NCBI GenBank assembly: GCA_031655335.1
Contig: CP134226.1
Location: 3,919,049 to 3,983,048 of the forward strand
Length of the DNA: 64,000 nt
Direction: 5' to 3'
From: Thalassospiraceae bacterium LMO-SO8
GTDB taxonomy: Bacteria > Pseudomonadota > Alphaproteobacteria > Rhodospirillales > Casp-alpha2
Position numbers and translations under genes: made by a program
The notes under the pieces: model-generated
Databases searched by the model: none
What the model was told of the DNA's origin: nothing
Seen by the model: only the letters and a program-made list of their open reading frames with translations
Part shown: positions 8,658 through 16,701 of the stretch, piece by piece
How positions within the stretch are numbered: the first letter of the stretch is position 1
Layout of the letters: every line of letters starts with the position of its first letter

Positions 8658-9989
8658 ATGGATGCAGAGACCGCCGGCACCCCGCCGCAACCGGAAACCT
8701 CAACCCCCGGCGCCCCGCCCGCCGTCGGCTTTGCCGAAGCGGCGTGGTATTGGCTGCACCTGGGGTTCATCTCGTTCGGCGGCCCGGCCGGCCAGATCGC
8801 CATCATGCAGGCCGACTGCGTCGACAAGAAACGCTGGATCGACCAGCAGGCGTTCCTCCGCGGCCTCAACTATTCCATGCTGCTGCCCGGACCCGAGGCA
8901 CAGCAACTGGCCGCCTATATCGGCTGGCGCCTGCACGGCATCCGGGGGGCGGTCACCGCCGGCACCCTGTTCTTCCTGCCGGGCGCGGTCCTGATGATGG
9001 CGCTGGCCTGGATCGCCGCCGCCCACGGCGACAACACCTGGGTCATCAAGATCTTCAACGGAATCAAGCCCGCGGTGATCGGCATCATCGTGTTTGCCGT
9101 GTGGCGCATCGGCAAAAAGACCTGTAATTCGCTGCCTGCCGTGGCGTTGGCGGCGGCGGCCTTCGCGGCCCTGCATTTCGGCCATGTGCCCTTCCCCCTG
9201 ATCATCCTGGCCGCCGGTGTTCTGGGCGCGATGATTCCAGCCCTAGGAAAGGTCGGCGGCCACGGCCACGGCGGCGACGCGGGCCATGGCGACAGCCATC
9301 ACATGCAACGCCCGGCAGGCAATCCCTGGACGCGGCTGGCGGGGATCACGGCCCTGTTCCTGGTGCTGTTGGCTCTGCCGGTGGCGGCCCTGGTCATGAT
9401 CGCCGGTCCGGCACCCTTCCTGGCCGTGGCCAAGCTGTTCACCACGGCGGCCCTGGTCACCTTCGGCGGCGCCTATGCGGTGCTGCCCTACATCACCGAC
9501 GCGGCCGTCAACACCCATGGCTGGATCGCGCCGGGCGACATGCTGAACGGCCTGGCGCTCGCCGAAACCACGCCGGGGCCGCTGGTCCTGGTCAATACCT
9601 ACGTCGGCTTCTTCGCCGGTTGGAACGGGGCCGGGGCGGCGCATCTGTCGCAGGTCGCCGCCGGGCTGCTGGCGGCGGCGCTGACGACCTATGTCACCTA
9701 CCTGCCGTCGTTCTATTTCATCATCGCGGGCGCGCCCTACGTGGATGCCCTGCAATCCAACGAACACGCCCGGCGGGCCCTGTCCGGAATCACCACCGCC
9801 GTGGTCGGCGTGATCTTCAATCTGGCGGTCTTTTTGGGAGAATCGGTTCTGGTCACAAAGGCGGGCGGCGTCGATTGGACGGCCGCTGCCGTGGCCACGG
9901 GGGCCTTGGCGCTGCTGCTGTCGGGCCGGGTGCCGATTCCGGCCCTGGTCGGGATCGGCGCCGTGCTTGGCGCCAGCGGACTCGTCTAG
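8658..9989 (+). CDS. chrA: Chromate transporter, ChrA family (long two-domain form)
   Basis: A 443-residue inner-membrane protein of the CHR family, which exports chromate in characterised members. The two homologous halves are visible: the first carries WLHLGFISFGGPAGQIAIMQ and SMLLPGPEAQQLAAYIGWRL, the second carries LVTFGGAYAVLPYITDAAV and GLALAETTPGPLVLVNTYVG. Both contain the FGG/PGP motifs of the family. The connecting loop (about residues 197-221) is unusually rich in Gly, His and Asp, with five His within GHGHGGDAGHGDSHHM. ATG chosen by family alignment. The ChrB-type protein at 4083 is the expected partner but is separated by five genes. Confidence 0.92.
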   Translation: MDAETAGTPPQPETSTPGAPPAVGFAEAAWYWLHLGFISFGGPAGQIAIMQADCVDKKRWIDQQAFLRGLNYSMLLPGPEAQQLAAYIGWRLHGIRGAVTAGTLFFLPGAVLMMALAWIAAAHGDNTWVIKIFNGIKPAVIGIIVFAVWRIGKKTCNSLPAVALAAAAFAALHFGHVPFPLIILAAGVLGAMIPALGKVGGHGHGGDAGHGDSHHMQRPAGNPWTRLAGITALFLVLLALPVAALVMIAGPAPFLAVAKLFTTAALVTFGGAYAVLPYITDAAVNTHGWIAPGDMLNGLALAETTPGPLVLVNTYVGFFAGWNGAGAAHLSQVAAGLLAAALTTYVTYLPSFYFIIAGAPYVDALQSNEHARRALSGITTAVVGVIFNLAVFLGESVLVTKAGGVDWTAAAVATGALALLLSGRVPIPALVGIGAVLGASGLV

Positions 9990-10087
9990 ACGACAACCGG
10001 CGGCAACAGGGCCGTTGCCCGCATGGCGATCCGGCGCTATCAAATGCGCATCCCCGGATCGAGGGCACCATCAGGAGAAGACATCCC

Positions 10088-11212
10088 ATGCCGCAACCCG
10101 CACCCGCGCGTATCGGTGACGCCGCCGAGGACATTGACACGCCGGCCCTCTTGATCGAGCTCGACGCGTTCGAACGCAATCTGCGGAAAATGGCCGACTT
10201 CGCCAAGGAATCCGGCGTCCGTCTGCGCCCCCATTCCAAGACCCACAAGTCGGCCCATATCGCGCGCCTGCAAATGGAACTGGGCGCGGTCGGCGTGTGC
10301 TGCCAGAAGGTGTCGGAGGCCGAGGCCCTGGTCCAGTCCGGCATTAACGACGTGCTGATTTCCAACCAGGTGGTCGGGCGGCACAAACTGAACCGCCTGT
10401 CGGCCCTGGCCCGCCACGCCAAGATCGCGGTCTGCGCCGACGACGCGGACAACGTGGCCGACCTCAACGCCGCCGCCGGCCAGGTCGGCGTGATCATGGA
10501 CGTGCTGGTGGAAATCGACGTCGGCGCCGGGCGCTGCGGCGTGACGCCGGGCGAAGCGGCGGTGGCCCTGGCCAAGGAGATCGACCGCTCGCGCAACCTG
10601 CGCTTTGCAGGCCTCCAGGCCTACCAGGGATCGGCCCAGCACATCCGTGATTTCGCCGAACGCAAGATGGCCATCAACGCGGCCCAGGTATTGACCAAGA
10701 AGACGGTCGAGCAGCTTGCCGAAGCGGGACTGGAGTGCGACACGGTCGGCGGCGCCGGCACCGGCACCTATGAATTTCACACGAAGTCAAAGGTGTGGAA
10801 CGAACTGCAATGCGGATCCTATGTATTCATGGACGCCGATTACGGCCAGAACCGCATGTCCGACGGAAAGCCGTTCCGGGCGTTCGAGAATTCCCTGTTC
10901 GTGCTGGCCACCGTGATGTCGAAAACCAGCGACGATTTCTGCGTCGTCGATGCCGGGCACAAGGCGCTCGGCAACGACCAGGGCTTTCCCCTGGTCTCCG
11001 AGCTGGAGGAAGTCACCTACTCCAAGCCCTCGGACGAGCACGGCCGCCTCGATCTGAGCGAAACCCGCCAAGCCCTCAAGCTGGGCGACAAGGTGCGCCT
11101 GATCCCCGGCCACTGCGATCCGACCGTGAACCTGTACGACTGGTACGTGGGCGTGCGCAACGGCCGGGTCGAGGCTCTGTGGCAGGTCACGGCACGCGGG
11201 GCCCTGACCTGA
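10088..11212 (+). CDS. DSD1-family PLP enzyme (D-threonine/3-hydroxy-D-aspartate aldolase or D-serine dehydratase type)
   Basis: A 374-residue fold-type III PLP enzyme. The alanine-racemase-like N-terminal domain has RPHSKTHKSAHIA (residues 47-59), containing the PLP lysine, and TVGGAGTGTYEFH for phosphate binding. The C-terminal D-serine-dehydratase-like domain ends with GHCDPTVNLYDWYVG, where His342 and Cys344 are the metal ligands of this family. Such enzymes cleave D-threonine or 3-hydroxy-D-aspartate to glycine plus an aldehyde, or dehydrate D-serine; sequence alone does not choose. The ATG at 10088 has AGGAG about 11 nt upstream and excludes a non-homologous 156-codon open extension. 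It follows chrA by about 100 bp, with a 6-bp hairpin (10002-10019) between them. Confidence 0.87.
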   Translation: MPQPAPARIGDAAEDIDTPALLIELDAFERNLRKMADFAKESGVRLRPHSKTHKSAHIARLQMELGAVGVCCQKVSEAEALVQSGINDVLISNQVVGRHKLNRLSALARHAKIAVCADDADNVADLNAAAGQVGVIMDVLVEIDVGAGRCGVTPGEAAVALAKEIDRSRNLRFAGLQAYQGSAQHIRDFAERKMAINAAQVLTKKTVEQLAEAGLECDTVGGAGTGTYEFHTKSKVWNELQCGSYVFMDADYGQNRMSDGKPFRAFENSLFVLATVMSKTSDDFCVVDAGHKALGNDQGFPLVSELEEVTYSKPSDEHGRLDLSETRQALKLGDKVRLIPGHCDPTVNLYDWYVGVRNGRVEALWQVTARGALT

Positions 11213-11349
11213 CGGGACCGGAGGCATAAATCTTGGACCGTCCGCCTCGCTTGCGCCTAAAATATCCACTGGACACGGAGGAGGACACGGCGCCGCAGGT
11301 GGCTGTGTTGAGACATCACGACTTCGGCTAAATCAAAGGAAAGTCCGTC

Positions 11350-12168
11350 ATGAATAAAATCGTCTACATCCTGGGCGCGATCATCGCCATCATCGTCGCC
11401 GCCGGCATCTACCTGTTCGTGTTCGCCGGTGACTTGGTTAAGTCCGCCGTGGAAACCATCGGCAGCGACGCCACCCAGGCCAAGGTGACACTGAATTCCG
11501 TGGACCTGGACATGTTCCAGGGCACCGGCGCGATGAAAGGGCTGACCGTCGGCAATCCCACGGGCTTCAAGACGTCGAGCGCGTTCGAGTTGGGGGCGAT
11601 CTCCATGCAGATCGACAAGGACTCCATCGGCAAGAACCCGATCGTCATCAAGTCGATCGCCATCACGGGCCCGATCGTGACCTATGAAAAAGCCGGCGGC
11701 TCTTCCAACATCGACGCCATCAAGGCGAACGTCGATGCCTATGCCAAGAAATTCGCGGGCGCCGGCGGCGACGCCAAGAAGGAAGCGTCCGGCGGCGAGG
11801 AACAGAAACTGGTGATCGAGAAACTGACCATCACCGGCGGCAAGGTGAACCTGAACGCGGGCATCCTGGGCGGGAAAACGCTTGAGGCCGCCCTGCCCGA
11901 CATCACCCTGACCGACATCGGCAAGGATTCCGGCGGCTCCAGCCCCGCCGCGGTGACCAAGGCCGTGATCGACAAACTGACCGCCGGCATCATGTCCATC
12001 AACCCGGAAAAATTGATCGGCAACGCCGCCAAGATGATGGAGGGTGCGGTCAAGGGAGCGACCGACGCCGTCAAGGGCGTGACCGAAGGCGCAGGCGGGG
12101 TCACCGAAGGGGCCGGCAAGGCCATGGAAGGCGCGGGCGAGAAGCTCAAGGGCCTGTTCGGAAAATAG
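11350..12168 (+). CDS. AsmA-like membrane-anchored periplasmic protein
   Basis: A 272-residue protein with one N-terminal membrane anchor (about residues 5-27) followed by a beta-rich segment of the AsmA/DUF748 type (TLNSVDLDMFQGTGAMKGLT; then MQIDKDSIGKNPIVIKSIAI and ITGGKVNLNAGILGGKTLEA). AsmA-like proteins are periplasm-spanning or periplasm-facing and linked to outer-membrane lipid homeostasis. The last 50 residues are an unusual Gly/Ala/Lys/Glu repeat (units such as GAVKGATDAVKGVTEGAG and GKAMEGAGEKLKG), predicted to be an amphipathic helix. AAGGAAA lies about 8 nt before the ATG. A strong terminator follows at 12191, so this is probably a single-gene unit. Confidence 0.7.
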   Translation: MNKIVYILGAIIAIIVAAGIYLFVFAGDLVKSAVETIGSDATQAKVTLNSVDLDMFQGTGAMKGLTVGNPTGFKTSSAFELGAISMQIDKDSIGKNPIVIKSIAITGPIVTYEKAGGSSNIDAIKANVDAYAKKFAGAGGDAKKEASGGEEQKLVIEKLTITGGKVNLNAGILGGKTLEAALPDITLTDIGKDSGGSSPAAVTKAVIDKLTAGIMSINPEKLIGNAAKMMEGAVKGATDAVKGVTEGAGGVTEGAGKAMEGAGEKLKGLFGK

Positions 12169-12190
12169 GCTTTCATCCCAAGCCATCAAT

Positions 12191-12226
12191 GCGAAAGGCG
12201 GGACCGCGGGGTCCCGCCTTTTTCGC
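12191..12226 (+). terminator. Rho-independent terminator
   Basis: A perfect 12-bp stem (12194-12205 with 12210-12221) and a 4-nt loop, ending in a run of five T; outer bases GCG and CGC can extend the pairing. It closes the AsmA-like gene ending at 12168. Because the left arm begins with AAA it could also work weakly on the minus strand. Confidence 0.9.
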
Positions 12227-12270
12227 GTCCGAGAGCACTCTGAAAACGGTTTTATCGATCACCAGGAATG

Positions 12271-12310
12271 GAATAATTCATTTCTATATTTATTGCGAAT
12301 AATTCGCAAT
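12271..12310. promoter_or_regulatory. Fur-box-like palindromes upstream of the DUF2061 gene
   Basis: ATTGCGAAT-A-ATTCGCAAT (12292-12310) is a perfect 9-1-9 inverted repeat. A second copy of its core, GAATAATTC, lies at 12271-12279, with 26 bp between centres. The inner 7-1-7 geometry is that of Fur-family operators. The surrounding DNA (12240-12310) is much more AT-rich than the flanks, as expected of a promoter, and the palindrome ends 69 bp before the DUF2061 start codon. Assignment to Fur (or a related Mur/Irr-type regulator) is inference. Confidence 0.55.
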
Positions 12311-12378
12311 TGCACTACATTCCTTTCAACAAGACCGACCGGATTACGGCTCGGCACGCCACCCGAAAGGAGCCAACC

Positions 12379-12612
12379 ATGTCACGCAAACTGATCAAAA
12401 CGGGCACCTATTCCGCCATGCACTTGGTGGTCGCCGTGACGGTGGCCTATGTCCTGACCCGTGACTGGCACGTCGCCTTGGGCGTGGGGATCATCGAACC
12501 GATGGTGCAGACCGCCGCCTACACAATCCACGAAGCCCTGTGGGGAAAGGTGAAGGACGTCCCCCGGAACGACCGAACCACGCCCGGCGGCGCGACGGCG
12601 GCGGCAGCCTAA
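12379..12612 (+). CDS. DUF2061 small membrane protein
   Basis: A 77-residue protein with two hydrophobic segments (about residues 10-27 and 33-50) and the DUF2061 pattern: KTGTYSAMHLVVAVTVAYVL, then IEPMVQTAAYTIHEALWGKV. Function unknown; relatives are short inner-membrane proteins. AAGGAG lies 8 nt before the ATG, which excludes the longer open frame from 12310. A Fur-like palindrome lies upstream, so iron or metal control is possible. The stop codon falls inside a 17-bp tandem repeat. Confidence 0.82.
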   Translation: MSRKLIKTGTYSAMHLVVAVTVAYVLTRDWHVALGVGIIEPMVQTAAYTIHEALWGKVKDVPRNDRTTPGGATAAAA

Positions 12613-12643
12613 GGCGGACGGCAGCCTAAGGCGGACGGCAGCC
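12602..12643. repeat. 17-bp tandem repeat across the DUF2061 stop codon
   Basis: Two exact copies of CGGCAGCCTAAGGCGGA (12602-12618 and 12619-12635) are followed by a partial third copy (12636-12643). The first copy contains the TAA stop of the DUF2061 gene, so the duplication added non-coding sequence after the stop. This looks like a recent slippage event. Confidence 0.9.
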
Positions 12644-12693
12644 CCTCCATTATCCTGTGTTTCGGGCGCAATATCGCGCTAGACTTAAACGCG

Positions 12694-13167
12694 ATGGGTA
12701 AGAGGAGATTCACCAAGATCGCTTCCGCATGCATCAGCATGGTGGCTTGCCTGTTCCTGGTCCAATCGACACACTCGTTTCTCAAAGACCCGGCGTTCGC
12801 CCAGGCGGCCAACGAGTCCTCCCCTGCCTTCCATAACTACAGCATGCACCGGCACCTGCTGCACCTTCTACGTATCGCGGACAGCCTTACCCGCCGGGAC
12901 TACGGGGAAGTGGCGAGCCTTGCCGGCAAAAAGCTGGGATTGCAGTCAAGCGCGGGCAAGCGGGACCCATCCTCAGGTTTCGTGGAACCCGACCAGGGCA
13001 TCTGGGAACTGGGTTGGCGATTCCGCCAACAGGCGTCGCGCTTGTCCGAACTCGCAAAGACAGCGGCGGAAGACCCGACGCAGGTCGATCCGGGCGCGGT
13101 TGATCTCGAATTCGTAAAACTGGCCAAGGCCTGCCACGCCTGTCACGCCGTCCTTCAGCGGCCTTGA
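12694..13167 (+). CDS. Cytochrome c'-like (class II c-type cytochrome) periplasmic protein
   Basis: A 157-residue protein with a signal peptide (KIASACISMVACLFLVQS, cleavage probably after AFAQA near residue 38) and a single haem-attachment motif C-H-A-C-H close to the C-terminus (AKACHACHAVLQ). A helical body with the haem site at the end is the layout of class II cytochromes such as c' and c-556. These bind NO/CO or transfer electrons in the periplasm. Overall similarity to classic c' looks weak, so the family call rests on position of the motif and length. No good ribosome-binding site precedes the ATG. Convergent with the amidohydrolase gene. Confidence 0.65.
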   Translation: MGKRRFTKIASACISMVACLFLVQSTHSFLKDPAFAQAANESSPAFHNYSMHRHLLHLLRIADSLTRRDYGEVASLAGKKLGLQSSAGKRDPSSGFVEPDQGIWELGWRFRQQASRLSELAKTAAEDPTQVDPGAVDLEFVKLAKACHACHAVLQRP

Positions 13168-13193
13168 TGCACGGCGGTCCGCTGCCCTGCGGA

Positions 13194-14663
13194 TCAGGCC
13201 ACCGCCCGACCGACCCGCCGGCCCGGCCGGGCACCGGTCCAGGCCAAATCATGCCAGACGAGCGCCCCGTTCACATAGACCCGCTCAATCCCGCCCGCAG
13301 GCGTTTCCGGAGCCTCGAAGGTGGCGCGGTCGATCACCGTCTTGGGGTTGAACAACACCAAATCGGCGAAAGCCCCCTTGCGGATCACGCCACGGTCCTT
13401 GAGCCCGAACACGCTGGCGGGCTTGCCCGACATGCGGTGGACGGCTTCCTCCAGGCTGAACACGCCTTCGTCCCGGCAGTAATGGCCGAGCACCCGGGGG
13501 AACGTCCCCCACAGACGGGGATGCGGGCGGCCTTCGTCGATGGGCAGGCCGTCCGACGCGATCATCGCCCCCGGAAAGGCCATGATGCGGCGCACCTCGG
13601 CCTCGTCCATGCGGAAGTAGACGGCCCCCGCCGGGGACAGGCGGCGGATCGCCTCGTCCACGCCGCATCCCCATTCGTCGACAATGCTGTCGAATTCGCG
13701 GCCGACCATCTCTGGATGGGTGGCGGACGAGGTCAGCACCGTCTTTTCCGACGTCGACAGGAAATCCTTCAGCAGGATCGTCGAGGTCGCCGTGTAGGGG
13801 TAGACGTCGAAATCCAGCGCCATGTCCTTCTGCGCCGCCTTGATGTGGGCCAGACTGTCGTGGCTTTTGCCCCAGTTTTCCCGGCCCACGCATTTGTGGT
13901 GAGAAATCACCGTGGCCGCGCCCGAGCGCCGGGCAATGTCGATGGTCTCGTCCACGGACTCGACCAGGTCGGGGCCTTCGTTGCGCATATGGGTCGTGTA
14001 GAGGGCGCCGAAATCCTTCAGACAGGCCGCCAGTTCGACGATTTCGTCCGTCGGCGCGTGGATCGCCGTGGGATAGGCCAGCCCGGTGGAGAGGCCGACG
14101 GCCCCGTCCCGCAAGCTCTGTTCCAGGACCCGCGCCATGGCGTCGATTTCGGCCTTGGTCGCCGGGCGATCGAAGGTATCCAGCATCACCCCGGCGCGCA
14201 GGGTCGTATGGCCGACCAAGCTCGCCACGTTGATGGCGGCGGGACTGTCGGCCAAGGCGGCGTTGTAGTCGGCCAGGGTGGGAAAGCGGTAATCGGCCCA
14301 GCCCCCCAGCAGCGCCATGGGCCCCGGCGGATCGGCCTCGCCCGCCCGGCAGGCCGCCGTGAAGGGCGCCAGCGACACGCCGCAGTTGCCGGTGACCACC
14401 GTGGTCACGCCCTGGCTGGTCTTGGGCGCCACGCTGGGTTGGGTCAGGACCAGGCGGTCGTCGTGGGTATGCACGTCGATGAACCCGGGAGCCAGCGCCA
14501 GCCCCGTGCCGTCGACGGTTTCCTTGGCCATGGCCCCTTCCGCCGCCAAATCGCCGACCGCCGCGACGCGGTCGCCCGTGACAGCCACGTCGGCGCGCTG
14601 CCGGGGGCCGCCGGTTCCGTCGATGACGTCGGCGCCGGTAATCAAAAGGTCGTAGGCGGGCAT
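13194..14663 (-). CDS. N-acyl-D-amino-acid deacylase (D-aminoacylase) family amidohydrolase
   Basis: A 489-residue metal-dependent amidohydrolase. HTHDD (His65, His67) is the metal-binding HxH after strand 1, and VTGNCGVSLAPF holds the bridging cysteine (Cys94) typical of D-aminoacylases in place of the carboxylated lysine of other amidohydrolases. Further conserved stretches are YTTHMRNEG and VISHHKCVGRENWGKS, and the C-terminus returns to the beta-sandwich (VYVNGALVWHD). These enzymes hydrolyse N-acyl-D-amino acids to D-amino acids plus carboxylate. AGGAG lies 12 nt before the ATG. It is divergent from the acyl-CoA dehydrogenase gene. Confidence 0.9.
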   Translation of the reverse strand: MPAYDLLITGADVIDGTGGPRQRADVAVTGDRVAAVGDLAAEGAMAKETVDGTGLALAPGFIDVHTHDDRLVLTQPSVAPKTSQGVTTVVTGNCGVSLAPFTAACRAGEADPPGPMALLGGWADYRFPTLADYNAALADSPAAINVASLVGHTTLRAGVMLDTFDRPATKAEIDAMARVLEQSLRDGAVGLSTGLAYPTAIHAPTDEIVELAACLKDFGALYTTHMRNEGPDLVESVDETIDIARRSGAATVISHHKCVGRENWGKSHDSLAHIKAAQKDMALDFDVYPYTATSTILLKDFLSTSEKTVLTSSATHPEMVGREFDSIVDEWGCGVDEAIRRLSPAGAVYFRMDEAEVRRIMAFPGAMIASDGLPIDEGRPHPRLWGTFPRVLGHYCRDEGVFSLEEAVHRMSGKPASVFGLKDRGVIRKGAFADLVLFNPKTVIDRATFEAPETPAGGIERVYVNGALVWHDLAWTGARPGRRVGRAVA

Positions 14664-14808
14664 GGCGGGTGGTCTCCTGCTGCGTGGTGGTCGGGGTCAT
14701 TTTACATGGCTGGGCGCGGCGCGCCATACGCCCGCCCACCTTGACGTAACGGCACCGTTGTCAGCGCCCCAAACCTTGCCTACAACCGGGGTGTTGAGGA
14801 GACATCCA

Positions 14809-16599
14809 ATGGCGGATTACCGGGCACCCCTGGACGATATGCGCTTCGCGCTGAACGAGATCGCGGGCTTGGCCGCCGTGAACCGGCTGCCGGGATTCGC
14901 CGACGCGACGCCGGATCTTATCGACGCGATCCTGGAAGAGGCCGGCAAATTCGGAACCGATATCCTCGCCCCCCTGAACCATTCCGGCGACCAGGAGGGC
15001 TGCGTCCTGGAAAACGGCGTGGTGCGCACACCCAAGGGCTTTCCCGACGCCTACCAGCAGTTCGTCGAAGCCGGCTGGAACGGCATCTGGGCGCCGGAGG
15101 ATTGGGGTGGGCAAGGCCTGCCCGTGCTGGTCGCGACGGCGGTGTCGGAAATCTGGCACGCCGCCAATCTGTCCTTCGCCCTCTGCCCCATGCTGACGCA
15201 AAGCGCCATCGAACTGCTGCTGTCCCATGGCTCCGACGAGATCAATGCCGTCTACCTGGAAAAGCTGGTCACCGGGCAATGGGCCGGCACCATGAACCTG
15301 ACCGAACCGCAGGCCGGATCGGACCTGGCGCGCATCCGCTGCAAGGCGGAGCGCGCCGGCGACGGCCATTACCTTCTGCGTGGCCAGAAGATCTTCATCA
15401 GCCACGGCGAACACGACATGGCCGAGAACATCGTGCACATGGTGCTGGCGCGGTCCCCCGACGGACCCGAAGGCATCAAGGGGCTGTCGCTGTTCGTGGT
15501 GCCCAAGTTCCTGCCCGACGCGGACGGCAATCCGGGGATGCGCAACGACCTGCGCTGCGTGTCGCTGGAACACAAGATGGGCATGCACGCGAGCCCCACC
15601 GCCGTGATGTCCTACGGCGACGACGGCGGCGCCAAGGCCTTCCTGATCGGCGAGGAAAACCGCGGCATCGAGTACATGTTCATCATGATGAACGCGGCCC
15701 GCCTCGCCGTCGGCATGGAGGGCGTGGGCATCGCCGAACGGGCCTATCAGCAGGCCCGCGATTTCGCCCGGGAACGGGTCCAGAGCCGCGCGCTGACGGG
15801 CGGCGGGGCCGAGCCCGTGACGATCATTCACCATCCGGACGTACGCCGCATGCTGCTGGCCATGCGGACGCAGACCGAGGCCATCCGCGCCATTGCTTAC
15901 AAGGTCGCGGGCGCCATCGATATCGCCCGGCATCACACGAATACGGCGGAACGCGCCCGCGCCCAGGCCTTCATCGACCTGATGACGCCCGTGGCCAAGG
16001 CCTTTTCCACCGACATCGCGTCCGAGGTCGCCGACCTGGGCATCCAGGTTCACGGCGGCATGGGTTATATCGAGGAGACGGGGGCCGCGCAGCATGCGCG
16101 GGACATCCGTGTGGCCCGCATCTACGAAGGCACCAACGGCATCCAGGCCAACGATCTGGTCGGCCGCAAGGTCGCCCGCGACGAGGGAATTGCCGTCGGC
16201 GAGCTGATCAAGGCCATGCGCGAGACCGTCGCCGATCTCGCCGCCCATGACGGCGGCCTGGAGGACCTTTCGGAACCCTTGACCACAGCCGTCCGCGCCC
16301 TGGAAACGGCGACGGACTGGATCGTCGAAACCTGGCCCCAGGACCCCGCCTCCGCGGCGGCCGGCGCCGTGCATTATCTGCGCCTGATGGGCATCGCCAC
16401 GGGCGGCTGGTTGCTGGCCCAGGGGGCGTTGCGCGCCGCCAAACGCAAGGCGCGCGGCGACGCCGATCCCATTCTCGATCACAAGCTGGTGTCCGCCCGT
16501 TTCTTCGCCGAACAGTACCTGCCACAGGCGGCGGCTCTGCGCACGACGATCCTGGCCGGCGGCGGCACGGTCGCGGCGGTTTCGCCGGACGCTTTCTAG
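14809..16599 (+). CDS. Acyl-CoA dehydrogenase, large AidB/DmdC-like form
   Basis: A 596-residue FAD-dependent acyl-CoA dehydrogenase. The order is N-terminal helical domain (from LDDMRFALNEIAG), beta domain with MNLTEPQAGSDLA for FAD and substrate contacts, C-terminal domain with GGMGYIEETGAAQHARDIRV and IYEGTNGIQANDLVGRK, then a further C-terminal extension of about 120 residues. Length and the extra domain match the DmdC-type group (3-methylmercaptopropionyl-CoA dehydrogenase and relatives) rather than 380-residue FadE/ACAD enzymes. A DMSP-demethylation role cannot be assigned from one gene: no dmdA, dmdB or dmdD is present here. GAGGAG lies about 8 nt before the ATG; the open frame extends 49 codons upstream without similarity. 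Confidence 0.88.
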   Translation: MADYRAPLDDMRFALNEIAGLAAVNRLPGFADATPDLIDAILEEAGKFGTDILAPLNHSGDQEGCVLENGVVRTPKGFPDAYQQFVEAGWNGIWAPEDWGGQGLPVLVATAVSEIWHAANLSFALCPMLTQSAIELLLSHGSDEINAVYLEKLVTGQWAGTMNLTEPQAGSDLARIRCKAERAGDGHYLLRGQKIFISHGEHDMAENIVHMVLARSPDGPEGIKGLSLFVVPKFLPDADGNPGMRNDLRCVSLEHKMGMHASPTAVMSYGDDGGAKAFLIGEENRGIEYMFIMMNAARLAVGMEGVGIAERAYQQARDFARERVQSRALTGGGAEPVTIIHHPDVRRMLLAMRTQTEAIRAIAYKVAGAIDIARHHTNTAERARAQAFIDLMTPVAKAFSTDIASEVADLGIQVHGGMGYIEETGAAQHARDIRVARIYEGTNGIQANDLVGRKVARDEGIAVGELIKAMRETVADLAAHDGGLEDLSEPLTTAVRALETATDWIVETWPQDPASAAAGAVHYLRLMGIATGGWLLAQGALRAAKRKARGDADPILDHKLVSARFFAEQYLPQAAALRTTILAGGGTVAAVSPDAF

Positions 16600-16701
16600 T
16601 TCCTGCGCTCTGCCCCGTAACGGCCCGGAGAATCAGGGTTTGTGCCTTGATTTATTAACCTTTTTCCTACAGTTTGAGGTCCTCATTCCCTGGGGATTCG
16701 A

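Noticed and set aside
13164..14744. 526-codon open frame on the plus strand
   Set aside because: Antisense to the D-aminoacylase-type gene, rich in Arg/Gly/His as expected of a shadow frame.
14761..16482. 573-codon open frame on the minus strand
   Set aside because: Antisense to the acyl-CoA dehydrogenase with its motifs intact on the plus strand; no family features in the antisense translation.
14809..16599. Assignment of the large acyl-CoA dehydrogenase as DmdC of DMSP breakdown
   Set aside because: Length and domain order fit, but no dmdA, dmdB or dmdD is present and related enzymes act on other acyl-CoAs.
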